The notes: generated from the letters alone by a model not told the origin. DNA of 64,000 nucleotides from Pectobacterium polonicum (GCF_005497185.1 NZ_RJTN01000005.1:156401-220400); one strand, 5' to 3'; numbered from the stretch's first letter, positions 44,388-55,676 are shown. Made by a program: numbers and translations.

Positions 44388-45983
44388 TTATTTCTTCACG
44401 TCTACCTGATAGAAAATATGCTTACCGAACGGGTCGACTTCATACCCCGTCACTTCCTTACGGACTGGCTCAAAGATGGTGGAATGCGCAATCATGACGG
44501 CCGGAGCCTGATCGTGCATCATCTGCTGTGCCTGCTTGTACAGGGCAATACGCTGCTGGTGATCCTGTGAAGCGCGCGCTTCGATAATGATTTTATCAAA
44601 CGGCGCATAACACCATTTTGCCGAGTTAGAACCGCCGTTGGCCGCCGTGCAGGTAAACAGTGGGCCGAAGAAGTTATCAGGGTCACCCGTCGCCGTTGTC
44701 CAGCCCATCAATGCCGCCTGATGTTCACCGCCTTTCACCCGCTTCAGGTATTCGCCCCACTCGAAGGTGACAATTTTCGCCTGCACACCGACTTTCGCCC
44801 AGTCGGCCTGAATCATCTCCGACATGCGGCGAGCGTTCGGGTTATACGGACGCTGCACCGGCATCGCCCACAGTTCGATGGTAGTGCCTTCCGCCAAACC
44901 CGCCTCTTTCAGTAACGCCTTCGCCTTCTCGGGATCGTAGTCATAATCCTTCAGCTCACTATCCGCGCTCCAGACACCCGGCGGCAGCAGGTTTTTCGCC
45001 GCCGTTCCGGTTCCCTGAAAAACGGCTTCGATAATCGCCGGCTTGTTAATCGCCATCGTTAACGCCTGCCGCACTTTCACATTATCCGTCGGTGCTTTCT
45101 GGGTATTGAACGACAGGAAGCCGGTGTTCAGTCCGGCCTTTTGCATCAGCACGATGTCCTTGTTCTCTTTCATGCGCGGCAGATCGGCAGGATTAGGGAA
45201 CGGCATCACCTGACACTCGTTCTTTTCCAGCTTGGCGTACCGCACGGAGGCATCCGGCGTGATGGTGAAAATCAGCCGATCCAGCTTGGCCTTGCCTTCC
45301 CAATAGTCTGGAAACGCCTTAAACAGAATGCGGGAATCTTTCTGATACTGCGCTAATTCAAACGGTCCGGTGCCAATCGGCTCCATATCCACGCGCTCTG
45401 GTGTCCCGGCGTTGAGCATGGCATCGGCATATTCCGCAGAGAGAATAGACGCGAAGTACCAGGCTAAATCAGCCAGAAACGGGGCTTCCGCATGGGAGAG
45501 CGTAAAGCGCACCGTGTGCTCATCCACTTTATCGATACTCTGGATCAGCGAGCCAAAGGACAGGCTTTCAAAATTGGCATAGGTCCCTTTCGAGACGCTG
45601 TGGTAAGGATGCTGCGGATCTTTTTGCCGCATGAAGGAGAAAATAACGTCGTCAGCGGTAAAATCACGCGAAGGTTTGAAGTATTTATTGCTCTGGAATT
45701 TCACGCCTTTGCGCAAATGGAAGGTATAGATGCGCCCATCAGCGCTGATGTCCCAGCGTTCCGCCAGACTCGGCACCAGCTCCGTGGTGCCCACTTTGAA
45801 ATCCACCAGACGGTTATAAATCGGCACGGCGCTGGCATCTACGCTGGTGCCGGAGGTGTAAAGCTGCGGGTTAAAGTTTTCCGGCGATCCTTCAGAGCAA
45901 TACACCAACGTATTCGCCGAGGCCGCGGAGGCGACCGCCAGCGTCAACGCAGCCAGAGTCAATCGTATTCCTGCTTTTTTCAT
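44388..45983 (-). CDS. Dipeptide-binding protein, DppA paralogue
   Basis: A protein of 531 residues with a signal peptide (AVASAASA, cleavage before NTLVYC). Much of it parallels E. coli DppA: LVYCSEGSPENFNPQLYTSG, KNECQVMPFPNPADLPRM and WAMPVQRPYNPNARRMSEMI, each read in pieces. No dppBCDF genes are adjacent, so it is an orphan that must share a transporter or act as a chemoreceptor ligand-binding protein. It is divergent from pepT across 140 bp, which hints at joint control of peptide use. Confidence 0.9.
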   Translation of the reverse strand: MKKAGIRLTLAALTLAVASAASANTLVYCSEGSPENFNPQLYTSGTSVDASAVPIYNRLVDFKVGTTELVPSLAERWDISADGRIYTFHLRKGVKFQSNKYFKPSRDFTADDVIFSFMRQKDPQHPYHSVSKGTYANFESLSFGSLIQSIDKVDEHTVRFTLSHAEAPFLADLAWYFASILSAEYADAMLNAGTPERVDMEPIGTGPFELAQYQKDSRILFKAFPDYWEGKAKLDRLIFTITPDASVRYAKLEKNECQVMPFPNPADLPRMKENKDIVLMQKAGLNTGFLSFNTQKAPTDNVKVRQALTMAINKPAIIEAVFQGTGTAAKNLLPPGVWSADSELKDYDYDPEKAKALLKEAGLAEGTTIELWAMPVQRPYNPNARRMSEMIQADWAKVGVQAKIVTFEWGEYLKRVKGGEHQAALMGWTTATGDPDNFFGPLFTCTAANGGSNSAKWCYAPFDKIIIEARASQDHQQRIALYKQAQQMMHDQAPAVMIAHSTIFEPVRKEVTGYEVDPFGKHIFYQVDVKK

Positions 45984-46123
45984 CCCAGTCCTCGCTTGTT
46001 ATTTATGTTCCACCACACTGCTATAAAAATCATGACCATAAAATGACAAATAAAACCCTCAAATGAAATAATTTCTACGTTAGGATAGCCATCATAGGTA
46101 TTGGAGAACAAAAAGGATTCGTT

Positions 46124-47353
46124 ATGACAAACAGTCTGGCTCATCAACTCAGCAACCGTTTTTACCGTTATCTCGCCGTCACCAGCCAAAGCGATGCCAG
46201 TTCGACAACGTTACCCAGCACACCGGAACAGCATGAAATGGCACGTCTGCTGGCGGACGAGCTACGAGCACTGGGTTTGCAAGATGTCGTCATCGATGAA
46301 CACGCCACCGTGACGGCCCTGAAGCCGGGCAACTGTCCGTCCGCACCGCGCATCGGTTTTATTACCCATATCGATACGGTTGACGTCGGTCTGTCGCCGC
46401 ATATTCATCCGCAAACGCTGCGCTTTACCGGTGAAGACCTGTGTCTGAATGCCGAACAGGACATTTGGCTGCGCACGGCGGAACACCCGGAAATTCTGCC
46501 GTATGTTGGGCAGGACATTATTTTTAGCGACGGCACCAGCGTACTCGGCGCGGACAACAAGGCTGCCGTTACCGTGGTGATGACGCTCATGGAGAACCTG
46601 ACCAACGCGACGCCGCACGGCGATATCGTGGTAGCCTTCGTGCCGGATGAAGAGATTGGGCTGCGTGGTGCGAAAGCGCTCGATCTCAAACGCTTTGATG
46701 TCGATTTCGCCTACACCATCGACTGCTGCGAGCTGGGTGAAGTGGTGTATGAGAACTTCAATGCGGCTTCCGCAGAAATTCGCTTTACCGGTGTGCCCGC
46801 GCACCCGATGTCGGCGAAAGGCGTGCTGGTTAACCCGTTGCTCATGGCACATGACTTTATCAGCCAGTTCGATCGCCAGCAGACGCCGGAGCACACGGAG
46901 GGACGCGAGGGCTATGTCTGGTTTAACGATCTGACGGCGAACGCTAATGAAGCGAAGCTCAAAGCGTCTATCCGCGATTTTGATTTAGCCACGTTTGAAC
47001 AGCGGAAGCAGCAGATCGCCGCAATCGCAGAGAAGATTGGCGCGCAGTATCCGACGGGCAGCGTGACCTACACCCTCACCGATATCTACAGCAATATCAG
47101 CAACGCCATCACTGACGATCGCCGGGCTATCGACCTGCTGTTTGCCGCACTGGACACGCTGGGCATTGAACCCAAAGTGACGCCAATGCGTGGCGGCACG
47201 GACGGTGCGGCGCTGTCTGCCAAAGGGTTGCTAACGCCGAATTTCTTCACCGGTGCGCACAATTTCCACTCGCGCTTTGAATTTTTACCCGTGCCGTCGT
47301 TTGTAAAATCGTATGAAGTGGCGCTGAATTTATGCCTGCTGGCGGCGAAATAA
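46124..47353 (+). CDS. pepT: Tripeptidase PepT (M20 family)
   Basis: A protein of 409 residues, one more than E. coli PepT. It removes the N-terminal residue of tripeptides in the cytoplasm. Zinc-site motifs are visible: GFITHIDTVDVG, LGADNKAAV, and the catalytic base region VPDEEIG. A short GGAG site lies upstream. It is divergent from the DppA paralogue and convergent with the AraC gene at 47396. Confidence 0.96.
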   Translation: MTNSLAHQLSNRFYRYLAVTSQSDASSTTLPSTPEQHEMARLLADELRALGLQDVVIDEHATVTALKPGNCPSAPRIGFITHIDTVDVGLSPHIHPQTLRFTGEDLCLNAEQDIWLRTAEHPEILPYVGQDIIFSDGTSVLGADNKAAVTVVMTLMENLTNATPHGDIVVAFVPDEEIGLRGAKALDLKRFDVDFAYTIDCCELGEVVYENFNAASAEIRFTGVPAHPMSAKGVLVNPLLMAHDFISQFDRQQTPEHTEGREGYVWFNDLTANANEAKLKASIRDFDLATFEQRKQQIAAIAEKIGAQYPTGSVTYTLTDIYSNISNAITDDRRAIDLLFAALDTLGIEPKVTPMRGGTDGAALSAKGLLTPNFFTGAHNFHSRFEFLPVPSFVKSYEVALNLCLLAAK

Positions 47354-47364
47354 TCGCGTCCAGA

Positions 47365-47391
47365 AAAGAGAAAGGCGGACATCCGTCCGCC
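47365..47391 (-). terminator. Terminator of the AraC gene at 47396
   Basis: On the minus strand, GGCGGAC and GTCCGCC pair around a 4-base loop and are followed by TTTCTCTTTTC. It lies in the 42-bp gap shared with pepT and could slow both transcripts. Confidence 0.65.
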
Positions 47392-47395
47392 CCAC

Positions 47396-48268
47396 CTACT
47401 TCTGCGCCAGCCGCAGCGCCGACGGCGTCAGGCCGTATTCCTTTTTGAATTGGTGGCTTAGATGGCTGGCGGAGCTGAACCCGCAGGCCAGCGCAATATC
47501 CGTGATCGACTGCGTACCTTGACGCACGAGCGCTTCAGCGCGAACCAGCCGCTGTTTCAGGACATACTGATGCGGTGCCATCCCCACGCTTTGGCGAAAC
47601 ATGCGCGCAAAGTGAAACTCGCTAAGCCCCGCTTCCGCCGCCAGCGCCTGTAGTGTCAGCGGCCGATCGAGATGTGCCTCAATTTGCATCTTGCTGCGCC
47701 GCAGTACTGCGGGCGCCAGCCCACCGCGCACCGTCGGCAGTTCCCACTGCAATTGGGTGTAGCCACGCAGCACCTGAATCATCAGCAGCGTCGCGGCGCT
47801 GCTAAGCACAAGCTGATTCGCCGAGTCGTCCCAGCGGTTACTTAGCAAGAACTGCCGGTACAGCGACGTAATCAGCGGATCGCTGCCAAATATCCGCTCT
47901 TCTGTACAGATCGACGCGGGGCTACGATCCCAGGTTTGCTCGGCCAGCTGCCGCAGGTGCGCATCGTCAAAATACAGGTGAACAAAATCGAGGTCGCCGC
48001 GGATATCCCAGGTCGACGAACTCTGTTTCGGCATCAGGCAGAAACGATCCGGCCCGCCGCCGTTATGCCAGCCGTCCGCTGTTTTATGATAGCTCTCATA
48101 GCCACCGGCGGTATAAAGACTGAGCGTGTGGTGTTCGGTGTTTTCCATCGTGACGCGATCGTGGCGGTTAAACCATGCAGCCAGCCGCACGCCGGAGGTT
48201 AGCTCGACGGTGTCGCGCAGCTCGGTTTTATGATGCAGCATGGTATCGAACGCTTTATAACGATGCAT
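47396..48268 (-). CDS. AraC-family transcriptional regulator
   Basis: A protein of 290 residues. The sensor half is not recognisable by sequence. The C-terminal AraC domain has LQALAAEAGLSEFHFARMFR and ITDIALACGFSSASHLSHQF. It is divergent from an EamA-family transporter with a short intergenic region, so it probably controls that transporter; the effector is unknown. Confidence 0.88.
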   Translation of the reverse strand: MHRYKAFDTMLHHKTELRDTVELTSGVRLAAWFNRHDRVTMENTEHHTLSLYTAGGYESYHKTADGWHNGGGPDRFCLMPKQSSSTWDIRGDLDFVHLYFDDAHLRQLAEQTWDRSPASICTEERIFGSDPLITSLYRQFLLSNRWDDSANQLVLSSAATLLMIQVLRGYTQLQWELPTVRGGLAPAVLRRSKMQIEAHLDRPLTLQALAAEAGLSEFHFARMFRQSVGMAPHQYVLKQRLVRAEALVRQGTQSITDIALACGFSSASHLSHQFKKEYGLTPSALRLAQK

Positions 48269-48383
48269 TGCTGCCTCCGTTTCTCACTTAACCGCAAGAT
48301 TCTGTTATTCACCGCAAGGGGCTGAAAGCCCGCGACAAACGCACGCGCCATACTGCCGTCATGTTCTCATGCGGAATCACTCA

Positions 48384-49283
48384 ATGAATACGTTACTCTA
48401 TTTTTCTGTCGTCCTGATTTGGGGTACGACCTGGATCGCCATTAGCCTGCAACAGGGCGACGTCGCCGCCGAAGTGTCCGTTTTCTGGCGCTTTGCGCTG
48501 GCATCGGCCATCTTACTGACGTTTCTGGCACTGACACGCCGCCTGCGCCCGCTTTCGCCACGCGCTCACCTGCTGTGTATGGTACAGGGGCTGTGCGTAT
48601 TCGGCGTCAACTTTCTCTGTTTTTACCACGCCATCGCCTGGATTTCGAGTGGATTAGAATCCATCATTTTCTCGATGGCGGTACTGTTTAACGCCTTTAA
48701 CAGCCGTCTTTTCTTCGGGCAGCCGTTAACGCGCAACGTGGCGATCGCCACACCGCTCGGGCTTATCGGTATCGTCGTGCTATTCTGGCATGACCTGACG
48801 CAAATCGACGCGCAACCCTATCTGCTGTGGGGCGTGGGATTGAGCATTCTGGGTACCTACTGCTTCTCGCTCGGCAATATGATTAGCGCCCAACACCAGC
48901 GACAGGGGCGCGACGTACTGACGACCAACGGCTGGGGCATGGGATATGGGGCGCTCTGGATGGGATTGTTCAGCCTGATTCAGGGGTATAGCTTCGCCCC
49001 GGAGTACAACACCGGCTATCTGGGGTCACTGTTCTATCTGGCTATCTTTGGTTCAGTCATCGGCTTCGGTGCCTACTTCAGCCTGATCGGTCGCATCGGT
49101 GCCAGTCAGGCGGCTTACACCACGCTGCTTTTTCCGCTGGTGGCGCTGTCGATTTCGACGCTGTTTGAAGATTATCAATGGCGGCCCAACGCGCTTATCG
49201 GCCTGCTGCTGATTCTGGCAGGCAACGCAGCGATGTTCTATCGCCCACGTCGTCCCGTTGCACACCCCGCAACAGCAAAATAA
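48384..49283 (+). CDS. EamA-family (DMT) transporter
   Basis: A protein of 299 residues with about ten membrane segments in two EamA repeats, beginning MNTLLYFSVVLIWGTTWIAI, a typical start with the conserved WG(T/S)TW motif. These carriers export or import small metabolites; the substrate is unknown. An ATG five codons upstream (48369) is an alternative start. It is paired with the divergent AraC gene. Confidence 0.88.
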   Translation: MNTLLYFSVVLIWGTTWIAISLQQGDVAAEVSVFWRFALASAILLTFLALTRRLRPLSPRAHLLCMVQGLCVFGVNFLCFYHAIAWISSGLESIIFSMAVLFNAFNSRLFFGQPLTRNVAIATPLGLIGIVVLFWHDLTQIDAQPYLLWGVGLSILGTYCFSLGNMISAQHQRQGRDVLTTNGWGMGYGALWMGLFSLIQGYSFAPEYNTGYLGSLFYLAIFGSVIGFGAYFSLIGRIGASQAAYTTLLFPLVALSISTLFEDYQWRPNALIGLLLILAGNAAMFYRPRRPVAHPATAK

Positions 49284-49289
49284 CGCGAT

Positions 49290-49312
49290 AAAAAAAGGAG
49301 CCATCTGGCTCC
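49290..49312 (-). terminator. Rho-independent terminator of rhlE
   Basis: On the minus strand, GGAGCC and GGCTCC pair around a 4-base loop and are followed by seven T. It lies 9 bases after the rhlE stop. On the plus strand the same stem follows the EamA gene and may serve both. Confidence 0.85.
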
Positions 49313-49321
49313 CTTTCGCTG

Positions 49322-50758
49322 TTACTTGTCCGCTGGCTTACTGCGGTTTTGCGGGCGTGGTGCGCGACGCTGACCTTCACCGCCGCCCTTGCCTTTTCCG
49401 CCAGTCCCCCATGGGCTATCACTATTACCGCCCGGTTTACGCGGTTGGCGATTACCCTCGGCTGAACGGCGCTCGCCCTGGCCTTGACTACGTTCGCTGC
49501 GCTCGGACTGACCGCGCGGAGCACCCGATTGTGCACGCGGTGCTGCGTTACGCGCACCACCGCCGCCACGGTTACCCTGACGACCATTTACAATCGGTTC
49601 GGCCTTGATGGACGGATCGGGCTCGTAGCCTTCGATAGCAATGCGCGGAATTTCACGCTTCAACAGACGTTCGATGTCACGCAGCAGCTTGTGTTCATCC
49701 ACACACACCAGCGACAGCGCTTCACCCGTCGCTTCTGCACGACCGGTACGGCCAATACGGTGAACGTAATCTTCCGGCACATTCGGTAACTCATAGTTCA
49801 CCACGTGCGGCAGTTGGTCGATATCCAGACCACGCGCGGCGATATCCGTCGCGACCAGCACGCGAATGCTGCCGTCTTTAAAGTTCGCCAGCGCACGCGT
49901 ACGCGCGCCCTGACTTTTATTACCGTGGATAGCGGCGGCAGTAATACCGTCTTTCTCCAACAGTTCAGCCAGATGGTTAGCGCCATGTTTGGTGCGGGTA
50001 AAGACCAGCACCTGCTGCCAGTTATTTTCACCAATCAGCTGTGACAGCAGTTCACGCTTGCGGCGCTTATCGACAAAATGTACGTGCTGCGTAACCAGCT
50101 CAGACGGCGTATTACGACGCACAACTTCAACTGAGGCTGGGTTAGTCAGCAGTTTGTTCGCCAGCGCTTTGATCTCATCCGAGAAAGTCGCGGAGAATAG
50201 CAGGTTTTGACGTTTAGTCGGCAGCTTCGCCAGTACACGGCGAATATCGTGAATGAAGCCCATATCCAGCATACGGTCCGCTTCATCCAGCACCAGAATT
50301 TCAATCTGTGACAGGTCAACGGCGTTCTGGTGTTCCAGATCGAGCAGACGTCCCGGCGTCGCCACCAGAATATCCACGCCGCCGCGCAGCTTCATCATCT
50401 GCGGGTTAATGCTCACGCCGCCAAACACGACCAGTGAGCGCAGGCGTAAATATTTGCTGTACGCCTTCACGTTCTCATCAATCTGTGCCGCCAGTTCGCG
50501 AGTTGGCGTCAGGATCAGCGCCCGTACTGGACGACGTCCTTTCCCTTTATTCTGCGCTTCGCGGCTAGTGAGCAGTTGCAAGAGTGGCAGCGTAAAACCT
50601 GCCGTTTTACCCGTACCCGTTTGGGCGCTGGCCATTAAATCGCGCCCTTCCAGCACGACAGGGATCGCCTGACGCTGAACGGGGGTAGGATCGCGATAAC
50701 CCTGCTCTTCAATCGCGCGCAGAATATCGGCACTCAGGCCGAGAGAATCAAATGACAT
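49322..50758 (-). CDS. rhlE: ATP-dependent RNA helicase RhlE (DEAD box)
   Basis: A protein of 478 residues. It begins [20 protein letters not shown] with the Q motif, then [31 protein letters not shown] and HRIGRTGRA. The last 85 or so residues are a basic Arg/Gly/Asn-rich tail typical of RhlE, which binds RNA non-specifically. It acts in ribosome maturation and RNA turnover. Confidence 0.94.
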   Translation of the reverse strand: MSFDSLGLSADILRAIEEQGYRDPTPVQRQAIPVVLEGRDLMASAQTGTGKTAGFTLPLLQLLTSREAQNKGKGRRPVRALILTPTRELAAQIDENVKAYSKYLRLRSLVVFGGVSINPQMMKLRGGVDILVATPGRLLDLEHQNAVDLSQIEILVLDEADRMLDMGFIHDIRRVLAKLPTKRQNLLFSATFSDEIKALANKLLTNPASVEVVRRNTPSELVTQHVHFVDKRRKRELLSQLIGENNWQQVLVFTRTKHGANHLAELLEKDGITAAAIHGNKSQGARTRALANFKDGSIRVLVATDIAARGLDIDQLPHVVNYELPNVPEDYVHRIGRTGRAEATGEALSLVCVDEHKLLRDIERLLKREIPRIAIEGYEPDPSIKAEPIVNGRQGNRGGGGARNAAPRAQSGAPRGQSERSERSQGQGERRSAEGNRQPRKPGGNSDSPWGTGGKGKGGGEGQRRAPRPQNRSKPADK

Positions 50759-50980
50759 AAAAAGAACAACTCCAGATCCGCTCTGACCGGACAGTAGCCG
50801 GTGTAGTTTTCAGAGGGTCAATAAGACGGGTTTGCTGAGCCACTATATACGTAACAACTCACGTAACAATCTACGTAAACAACGACATACGCAATAACCA
50901 CGATGAACGAGCACAACTACGGTGCATGACTGCCGACGATTGTAGCAGAGATTCTGACCACTAAGGGATTTTTATCTGCG

Positions 50981-51793
50981 TCAGCCCGTTTTTCTGGCAG
51001 GGCGCAATAAGGGGCAGTTATTGCAATATTCCTGCGGCTGCGATGCCTTGTAATAAAAACAGCAGGTGCGGCGAAAGCGTACGCTGCGAAAGTTCACCGA
51101 ACTCCCCACCGCAGGAACTCGCGTTTTCGCCCGAAAGAACGGCCTTAGCGGATTATCATCACAGCCAAAACGTTCGCCGGGCGCGGCCAGCAAAGCGTCG
51201 AAATCTTGCTGCACCTGTTGTGCCAACGTCATTCCTAGTGAACACTCCGCTGCCGGATCGTCCCATTCAATGCGCTGTTCGTATAACGAAAACACCCGCA
51301 CCGCGACGTTTTCCCACAGGATGCGCAGCGGCGCGCCTGACACCGCAGACAGCGTATGTAAGATCGGCGATAGATGTTGAGCAAACAGCGTGTCGAACAG
51401 GCTATCACGCCACGCCTCTCGCCGCCCTGCTTCTGGTTGAGACACAGTGAGATCGTAAAGCGGCATGGTCGATGTCCACAGGCGGCTGTGTCCGAATTCC
51501 AGCACGCTGTTATCCAGCGTCATGTTCAGCCCTTTGTTATACACCGACATCGCATACAGGCTGGCGGCCGTGGTTAAGAACCCGATCCGCTTCGCCAGCA
51601 GTGACGCGGTAATCTTGATCGATGGCGACAGCAACGGTGGTGTCAGGGTGTTCAGCAGCCAATGGCAATAGTCTGGTTCCAGCATCTTACGGCTTGGGCA
51701 GCTGTCAGAACCGACCCGCAGCGAGGCATCCGTGAGTTGCAGCGTGCCAGAGAGCATCGCCCACTGCGGTGCCGTCAGGCGGTTAGCCGACAT
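50981..51793 (-). CDS. FhuF-type siderophore-iron reductase
   Basis: A protein of 270 residues. The C-terminal RTCCFYYKASQPQEYCNNC gives C-C-x11-C-x2-C at 244, 245, 257 and 260, the [2Fe-2S] ligands known from FhuF. It reduces ferric siderophores in the cytoplasm to free the iron, usually hydroxamate types. The start MSANRLTAPQWAML overlaps the ATPase stop by 11 bases; an open frame upstream to 51862 would lie inside the ATPase gene. It is the last gene of the uptake operon. Confidence 0.9.
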   Translation of the reverse strand: MSANRLTAPQWAMLSGTLQLTDASLRVGSDSCPSRKMLEPDYCHWLLNTLTPPLLSPSIKITASLLAKRIGFLTTAASLYAMSVYNKGLNMTLDNSVLEFGHSRLWTSTMPLYDLTVSQPEAGRREAWRDSLFDTLFAQHLSPILHTLSAVSGAPLRILWENVAVRVFSLYEQRIEWDDPAAECSLGMTLAQQVQQDFDALLAAPGERFGCDDNPLRPFFRAKTRVPAVGSSVNFRSVRFRRTCCFYYKASQPQEYCNNCPLLRPARKTG

Positions 51794-52637
51794 CCGTCGC
51801 AGCCTCCACCGCATCGCGCCCGAACGGAATGCACAACGGCGTGCCGAAGAACGGATCGTCAATGATGCGACAATTCAGGTTAAACACCGTTTTTACCGTA
51901 GCTTCGGTAAGAATGTCGCGCGGGTTCCCCTGTGCAAACACCGTCCGGTTATGCACGGCCACCATGTGGTGTGCGTAGCGACACGCCAGATTCAAATCAT
52001 GCAGCACCATCACGATGGTTTTGTGCTGCTGAGCATTCAGTTCCCGCAACAAATCCAGCACTTCCATCTGATGCGCCAGATCGAGATAGGTCGTCGGTTC
52101 ATCCAGCAGAACAATATCGGTATCCTGCGCCAGCGTCATGGCGATCCAGACGCGCTGGCGCTGCCCGCCGGATAGCGAATCTACTGCACGATCCTTTAAT
52201 GCCAACACGCCAGTGCTGTGCAACGCCTGAATCACTTTTTCTTCGTCCGTTGTCGACCACTGCGTTAGCCACGACTGGTGTGGATAACGCCCCATCTTCA
52301 CCAATTGATACACCGTCAGCCCTTCCGGCGCGGTCGGCGTTTGCGGAAGAATCGCCAGTGACTTCGCCACCTCAACGGTAGATTGCCGGTGGATATCCAC
52401 CCCGTTGACAATAATCGTCCCATTTGTCGGTTTCAGCAGGCGGGCAAACGACTTCAACAACGTGCTCTTGCCGCAGCCGTTACTGCCCACCAGCACCGAA
52501 ATTTTCCGGGCTGGCAGTGTGATATCCAACGCATCAATCACAACCTGTTTTTCGTAACTCAGCGTCAGCGACTGGCTGACAATCGCTTCGCCGTGAGTTG
52601 GATATACGTGTGTTGGCGGCACATTCTCTCGCATCAT
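51783..52637 (-). CDS. Ferric-siderophore ABC transporter, ATPase
   Basis: A protein of 284 residues of the FecE/FepC type. It has Walker [30 protein letters not shown] and Walker B IVLLDEPTTYLD, with H-loop VLHDLNLA. It powers import of the siderophore complex through the two permeases upstream. The N-terminus is about 20 residues longer than usual, so the true start may lie further in. Confidence 0.92.
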   Translation of the reverse strand: MMRENVPPTHVYPTHGEAIVSQSLTLSYEKQVVIDALDITLPARKISVLVGSNGCGKSTLLKSFARLLKPTNGTIIVNGVDIHRQSTVEVAKSLAILPQTPTAPEGLTVYQLVKMGRYPHQSWLTQWSTTDEEKVIQALHSTGVLALKDRAVDSLSGGQRQRVWIAMTLAQDTDIVLLDEPTTYLDLAHQMEVLDLLRELNAQQHKTIVMVLHDLNLACRYAHHMVAVHNRTVFAQGNPRDILTEATVKTVFNLNCRIIDDPFFGTPLCIPFGRDAVEAATDVG

Positions 52638-52646
52638 CTTGCAATC

Positions 52647-53678
52647 TCAGTAACGTTGCCGAAGCAATAAATAGATAAAGAAAGGCGTTCCGAGCACGGA
52701 GATAAAAATACCAGCAGGCAGATCCAACGGCAGGAACGCGGTACGGCCAATCAAATCGGCCACCATCACCAATAAACCGCCCGTCAGCGCTGACGCCAGC
52801 GCCAGTCCGGGGAATGAACGGCTCGCCAACTTTTTTGCAATGTGCGGGGCCAGCAGCCCGACAAACGCCATCGCGCCCGCATAGGCAATAGCCGCCCCTG
52901 CCAGCGCGACGCTCAGCGTCAACAGCGCAAGCCGGATACGACCGACCGACTGGCCGACGCCGCAGGCCAACGCATCGTCCAACTCATGCACGTTAACGTG
53001 TCGCGCCAGCCCCACTAAAAACGGTGCACCGAGTAACAACCAGCCCGCCAGCGCCGATACCTGCTGCCACTGTGCGCCATAAATACTGCCCGTCAGCCAC
53101 ACATAGGCTGTCAACGTCGTTCCAATTGGGCTAAACACCAGCATCATGGTGACCGCCGCGCCCATGATGGCGGACAGTCCAACGCCGACCAGCACCAAGC
53201 GCAGTGGCGATGCGCCTTGTTTCCAGGCCAGCAGGTAAATGGCAATCGCGGTAATCCACGCCCCACCCATCGCAGCGAGCGGGAGCCAACGCTGGCCTAT
53301 CGCCGTCGCCAGAAACGAGAGAAAGAATACCGCTGCTGCTGATGCGCCGCTGGTAATCCCCAGAATATCCGGCGAGGCCAGCGGATTACGCACAATGCTT
53401 TGCAGAATCAAACCGGATATCGCCAGCGCGCCGCCCACCAACAGCGCCAACAGCGCACGCGGCAACCGCAGGTCGTTGACGATAAAATGCACGCCGCTGT
53501 CTGCTTTTCCCAGCAGCGCCAACATCACCTGCGCGGGCGACAGCACTACCTCGCCCAACGACAGCGAGAGGAACACGACGGCTAACAGCACCAGCAGGAG
53601 CAAGAGCGCCACCACAGACGTGCGGCGCTCAATCTGGCGCGATGCCATTCCCACGCGCACGGTATATACCTTACCCAT
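52647..53678 (-). CDS. Ferric-siderophore ABC transporter, permease 2 (FecD/FepG type)
   Basis: A protein of 343 residues with about ten membrane segments. It has the FecCD landmarks [37 protein letters not shown] and [13 protein letters not shown]. It pairs with the permease just upstream, whose stop overlaps this start by 8 bases. Confidence 0.93.
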   Translation of the reverse strand: MGKVYTVRVGMASRQIERRTSVVALLLLLVLLAVVFLSLSLGEVVLSPAQVMLALLGKADSGVHFIVNDLRLPRALLALLVGGALAISGLILQSIVRNPLASPDILGITSGASAAAVFFLSFLATAIGQRWLPLAAMGGAWITAIAIYLLAWKQGASPLRLVLVGVGLSAIMGAAVTMMLVFSPIGTTLTAYVWLTGSIYGAQWQQVSALAGWLLLGAPFLVGLARHVNVHELDDALACGVGQSVGRIRLALLTLSVALAGAAIAYAGAMAFVGLLAPHIAKKLASRSFPGLALASALTGGLLVMVADLIGRTAFLPLDLPAGIFISVLGTPFFIYLLLRQRY

Positions 53679-54660
53679 ACCGCATTCCCCTTCTCGCCAG
53701 ATAAATGAAGAAGGGTGCCCCCAGCAGCGCGGTCATTGCCCCAACTGGCACTTCCTGCGGCACGATCAGCAGACGCGAGGCGACATCAGCCAGCAGCAAC
53801 AGCGTGGCACCGAAAATCGCGCAGCCGGGCAGCAGCCAGCGATGATCGGCAGACAGTAAACGGCGCGCAATATGCGGCACGATCAACCCGACAAAACCGA
53901 TATTTCCGGCTATCGCCACCGCGCCACCCGCCAGCCCGATCACGCACAGCCCGGACAGCGCACGCATCAGCGCGGTTCGCTGCCCCAGCCCTTTGGCGAT
54001 CTCGTCGCCTGCCACCAGAATATTCAGGTGACGCGCCAGCAGCAGCGCGAGCAATAGCGCGATAACAAAGTACGGCAGCAGCGGTAACAGCATTGACAGA
54101 CTGCGGCCGGACACCGACCCGGCCAGCCAGAACAGCATGCTGTCCAGCCCGTCCTGATTGATCACCAGCAGCGCCTGCGTAAACGAAATAAACAGTGCGC
54201 TAATGGCGGCTCCGGCCAGCACAATGCGTAAGTGGCTCGAGCGAGCGTTGCCCAGCGTTCCCAGCACATACACCATGACGCCAGCAACGGCCGCGCCCAG
54301 ATAGGCCGTCCACGCCAGCGCTGTCTGCGAGGAAAAGGCAAATAGCGAAGACAGCAGGACGATGGCAAACATGGCTCCCGCATTAATGCCAAATATCCCC
54401 GGCGAGGCCAGCGGGTTGCGCGTCAGCGCCTGCATTAGCGCGCCGGCAACGGCAAGGCTGGCACCGACAACGATGGCAATCACCGTCCGCGACAGGCGGG
54501 TCGTCAGCACCAGAATGTGATCGATCTGCTGCGGATCGTAATGGAATAGCGCGTTGAACACGGCGCTAAATGAAATAGTGGTTTGCCCCAGCATCAGGCT
54601 GGCGACGATACTTAGCAGCAGCAATACGACACCCACTGCCGTCACGATGCTCTGTCTCAT
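53671..54660 (-). CDS. Ferric-siderophore ABC transporter, permease 1 (FecC/FepD type)
   Basis: A protein of 329 residues with about nine or ten membrane segments and the landmarks [36 protein letters not shown] and [14 protein letters not shown]. The binding protein stop overlaps its start by 4 bases (ATGA-type). Confidence 0.93.
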   Translation of the reverse strand: MRQSIVTAVGVVLLLLSIVASLMLGQTTISFSAVFNALFHYDPQQIDHILVLTTRLSRTVIAIVVGASLAVAGALMQALTRNPLASPGIFGINAGAMFAIVLLSSLFAFSSQTALAWTAYLGAAVAGVMVYVLGTLGNARSSHLRIVLAGAAISALFISFTQALLVINQDGLDSMLFWLAGSVSGRSLSMLLPLLPYFVIALLLALLLARHLNILVAGDEIAKGLGQRTALMRALSGLCVIGLAGGAVAIAGNIGFVGLIVPHIARRLLSADHRWLLPGCAIFGATLLLLADVASRLLIVPQEVPVGAMTALLGAPFFIYLARRGMRYG

Positions 54661-55676
54661 CGCGTAGGAGTCTCCTCTGCGATATCGCTTTTTTTACCCG
54701 CAGTCTCAGCTTTGCCAGCAAACTGCCGTTCGATATCATCCAGCATATGATTCGCGCCCAAAATACCGCCAGACAGGCTCCAGGCTACGTTATCTACCGG
54801 ATAAACCTGTTGCTGCTGAGGCGCACGAAGCCGCTGCCAGAGCGGATGAGCCTGCCAGTCGCGGTAGTTCTGCGCTACCGCGGGCTTGTCTGACCGCAGC
54901 AACACAAAGAACAAATCGGCATCCACTACCGGAATGCTCTCTTTGCTGGTGAGTTTTTGCATCACGCCTGACGTGTAGCTTTCCGGCCGCGACCAGACAA
55001 AACCGATTTCCGACAGCACCGATCCAGCAAAACTGGCGGGCAGATAGGTACGCAGGTGATCTTCACGGAATTCAAGAATAGACACGCTGAGCGGCCAGCG
55101 TTCGCCAAACCGGGCTTTCAGCCTGTCGCGCAGGGAATCCACGCGCCGATCCCAATGGGATAACATCGCGTTCGCCTTATCTTCCCGATTCAGCGCTACC
55201 CCCATCATCTGCACCGTTTCTTTAAATTCAGACACCTTGTCCAACGCAATCGTCGGCGCGATCTGCGACAGGAGGCCGTAGATTTTCTCATGCCGAAACG
55301 TAGACGCTACGATGAGGTCAGGTTTGAGTAGCGCGATGGTTTCCAGACTGGGCTGCGTTTCCAACCCGACCAGCGTCACGCCCTGCAAAGCGGGGCGAAG
55401 GTAGCGATAAATCGGCTTCTCCGTCCACGACTCCACCACGCCAATCGGTTTGACTCCCAGCGCTACAGCAGAGTCCGTCGCGCCCTGAAACAGCGTCACG
55501 ATACGCAGCGGCGTCCCTGTTACCGTGGTCACGCCCAGCGCATGCCGAATCTGACGCGGTGATTCCGCCGCCTGCGCCAACGTCACCAGTAAAAAAGACA
55601 ACAACACGGCCAGCGCAAAACGCGGTCGTGTTGCTGAATTGAAGACGGAGTTAAATCGGTTGAGCTTAGAAATCAA
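54657..55676 (-). CDS. Ferric-siderophore ABC transporter, periplasmic binding protein
   Basis: A protein of 339 residues with a signal peptide ending TLAQA. The Fe-siderophore binding fold shows [29 protein letters not shown] and VNWSLSGG-like [12 protein letters not shown] near the end. There is no lipobox. It carries the siderophore from the receptor to the permeases. It overlaps the receptor stop by 11 bases, so receptor and transporter are one operon. Confidence 0.92.
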   Translation of the reverse strand: MISKLNRFNSVFNSATRPRFALAVLLSFLLVTLAQAAESPRQIRHALGVTTVTGTPLRIVTLFQGATDSAVALGVKPIGVVESWTEKPIYRYLRPALQGVTLVGLETQPSLETIALLKPDLIVASTFRHEKIYGLLSQIAPTIALDKVSEFKETVQMMGVALNREDKANAMLSHWDRRVDSLRDRLKARFGERWPLSVSILEFREDHLRTYLPASFAGSVLSEIGFVWSRPESYTSGVMQKLTSKESIPVVDADLFFVLLRSDKPAVAQNYRDWQAHPLWQRLRAPQQQQVYPVDNVAWSLSGGILGANHMLDDIERQFAGKAETAGKKSDIAEETPTR

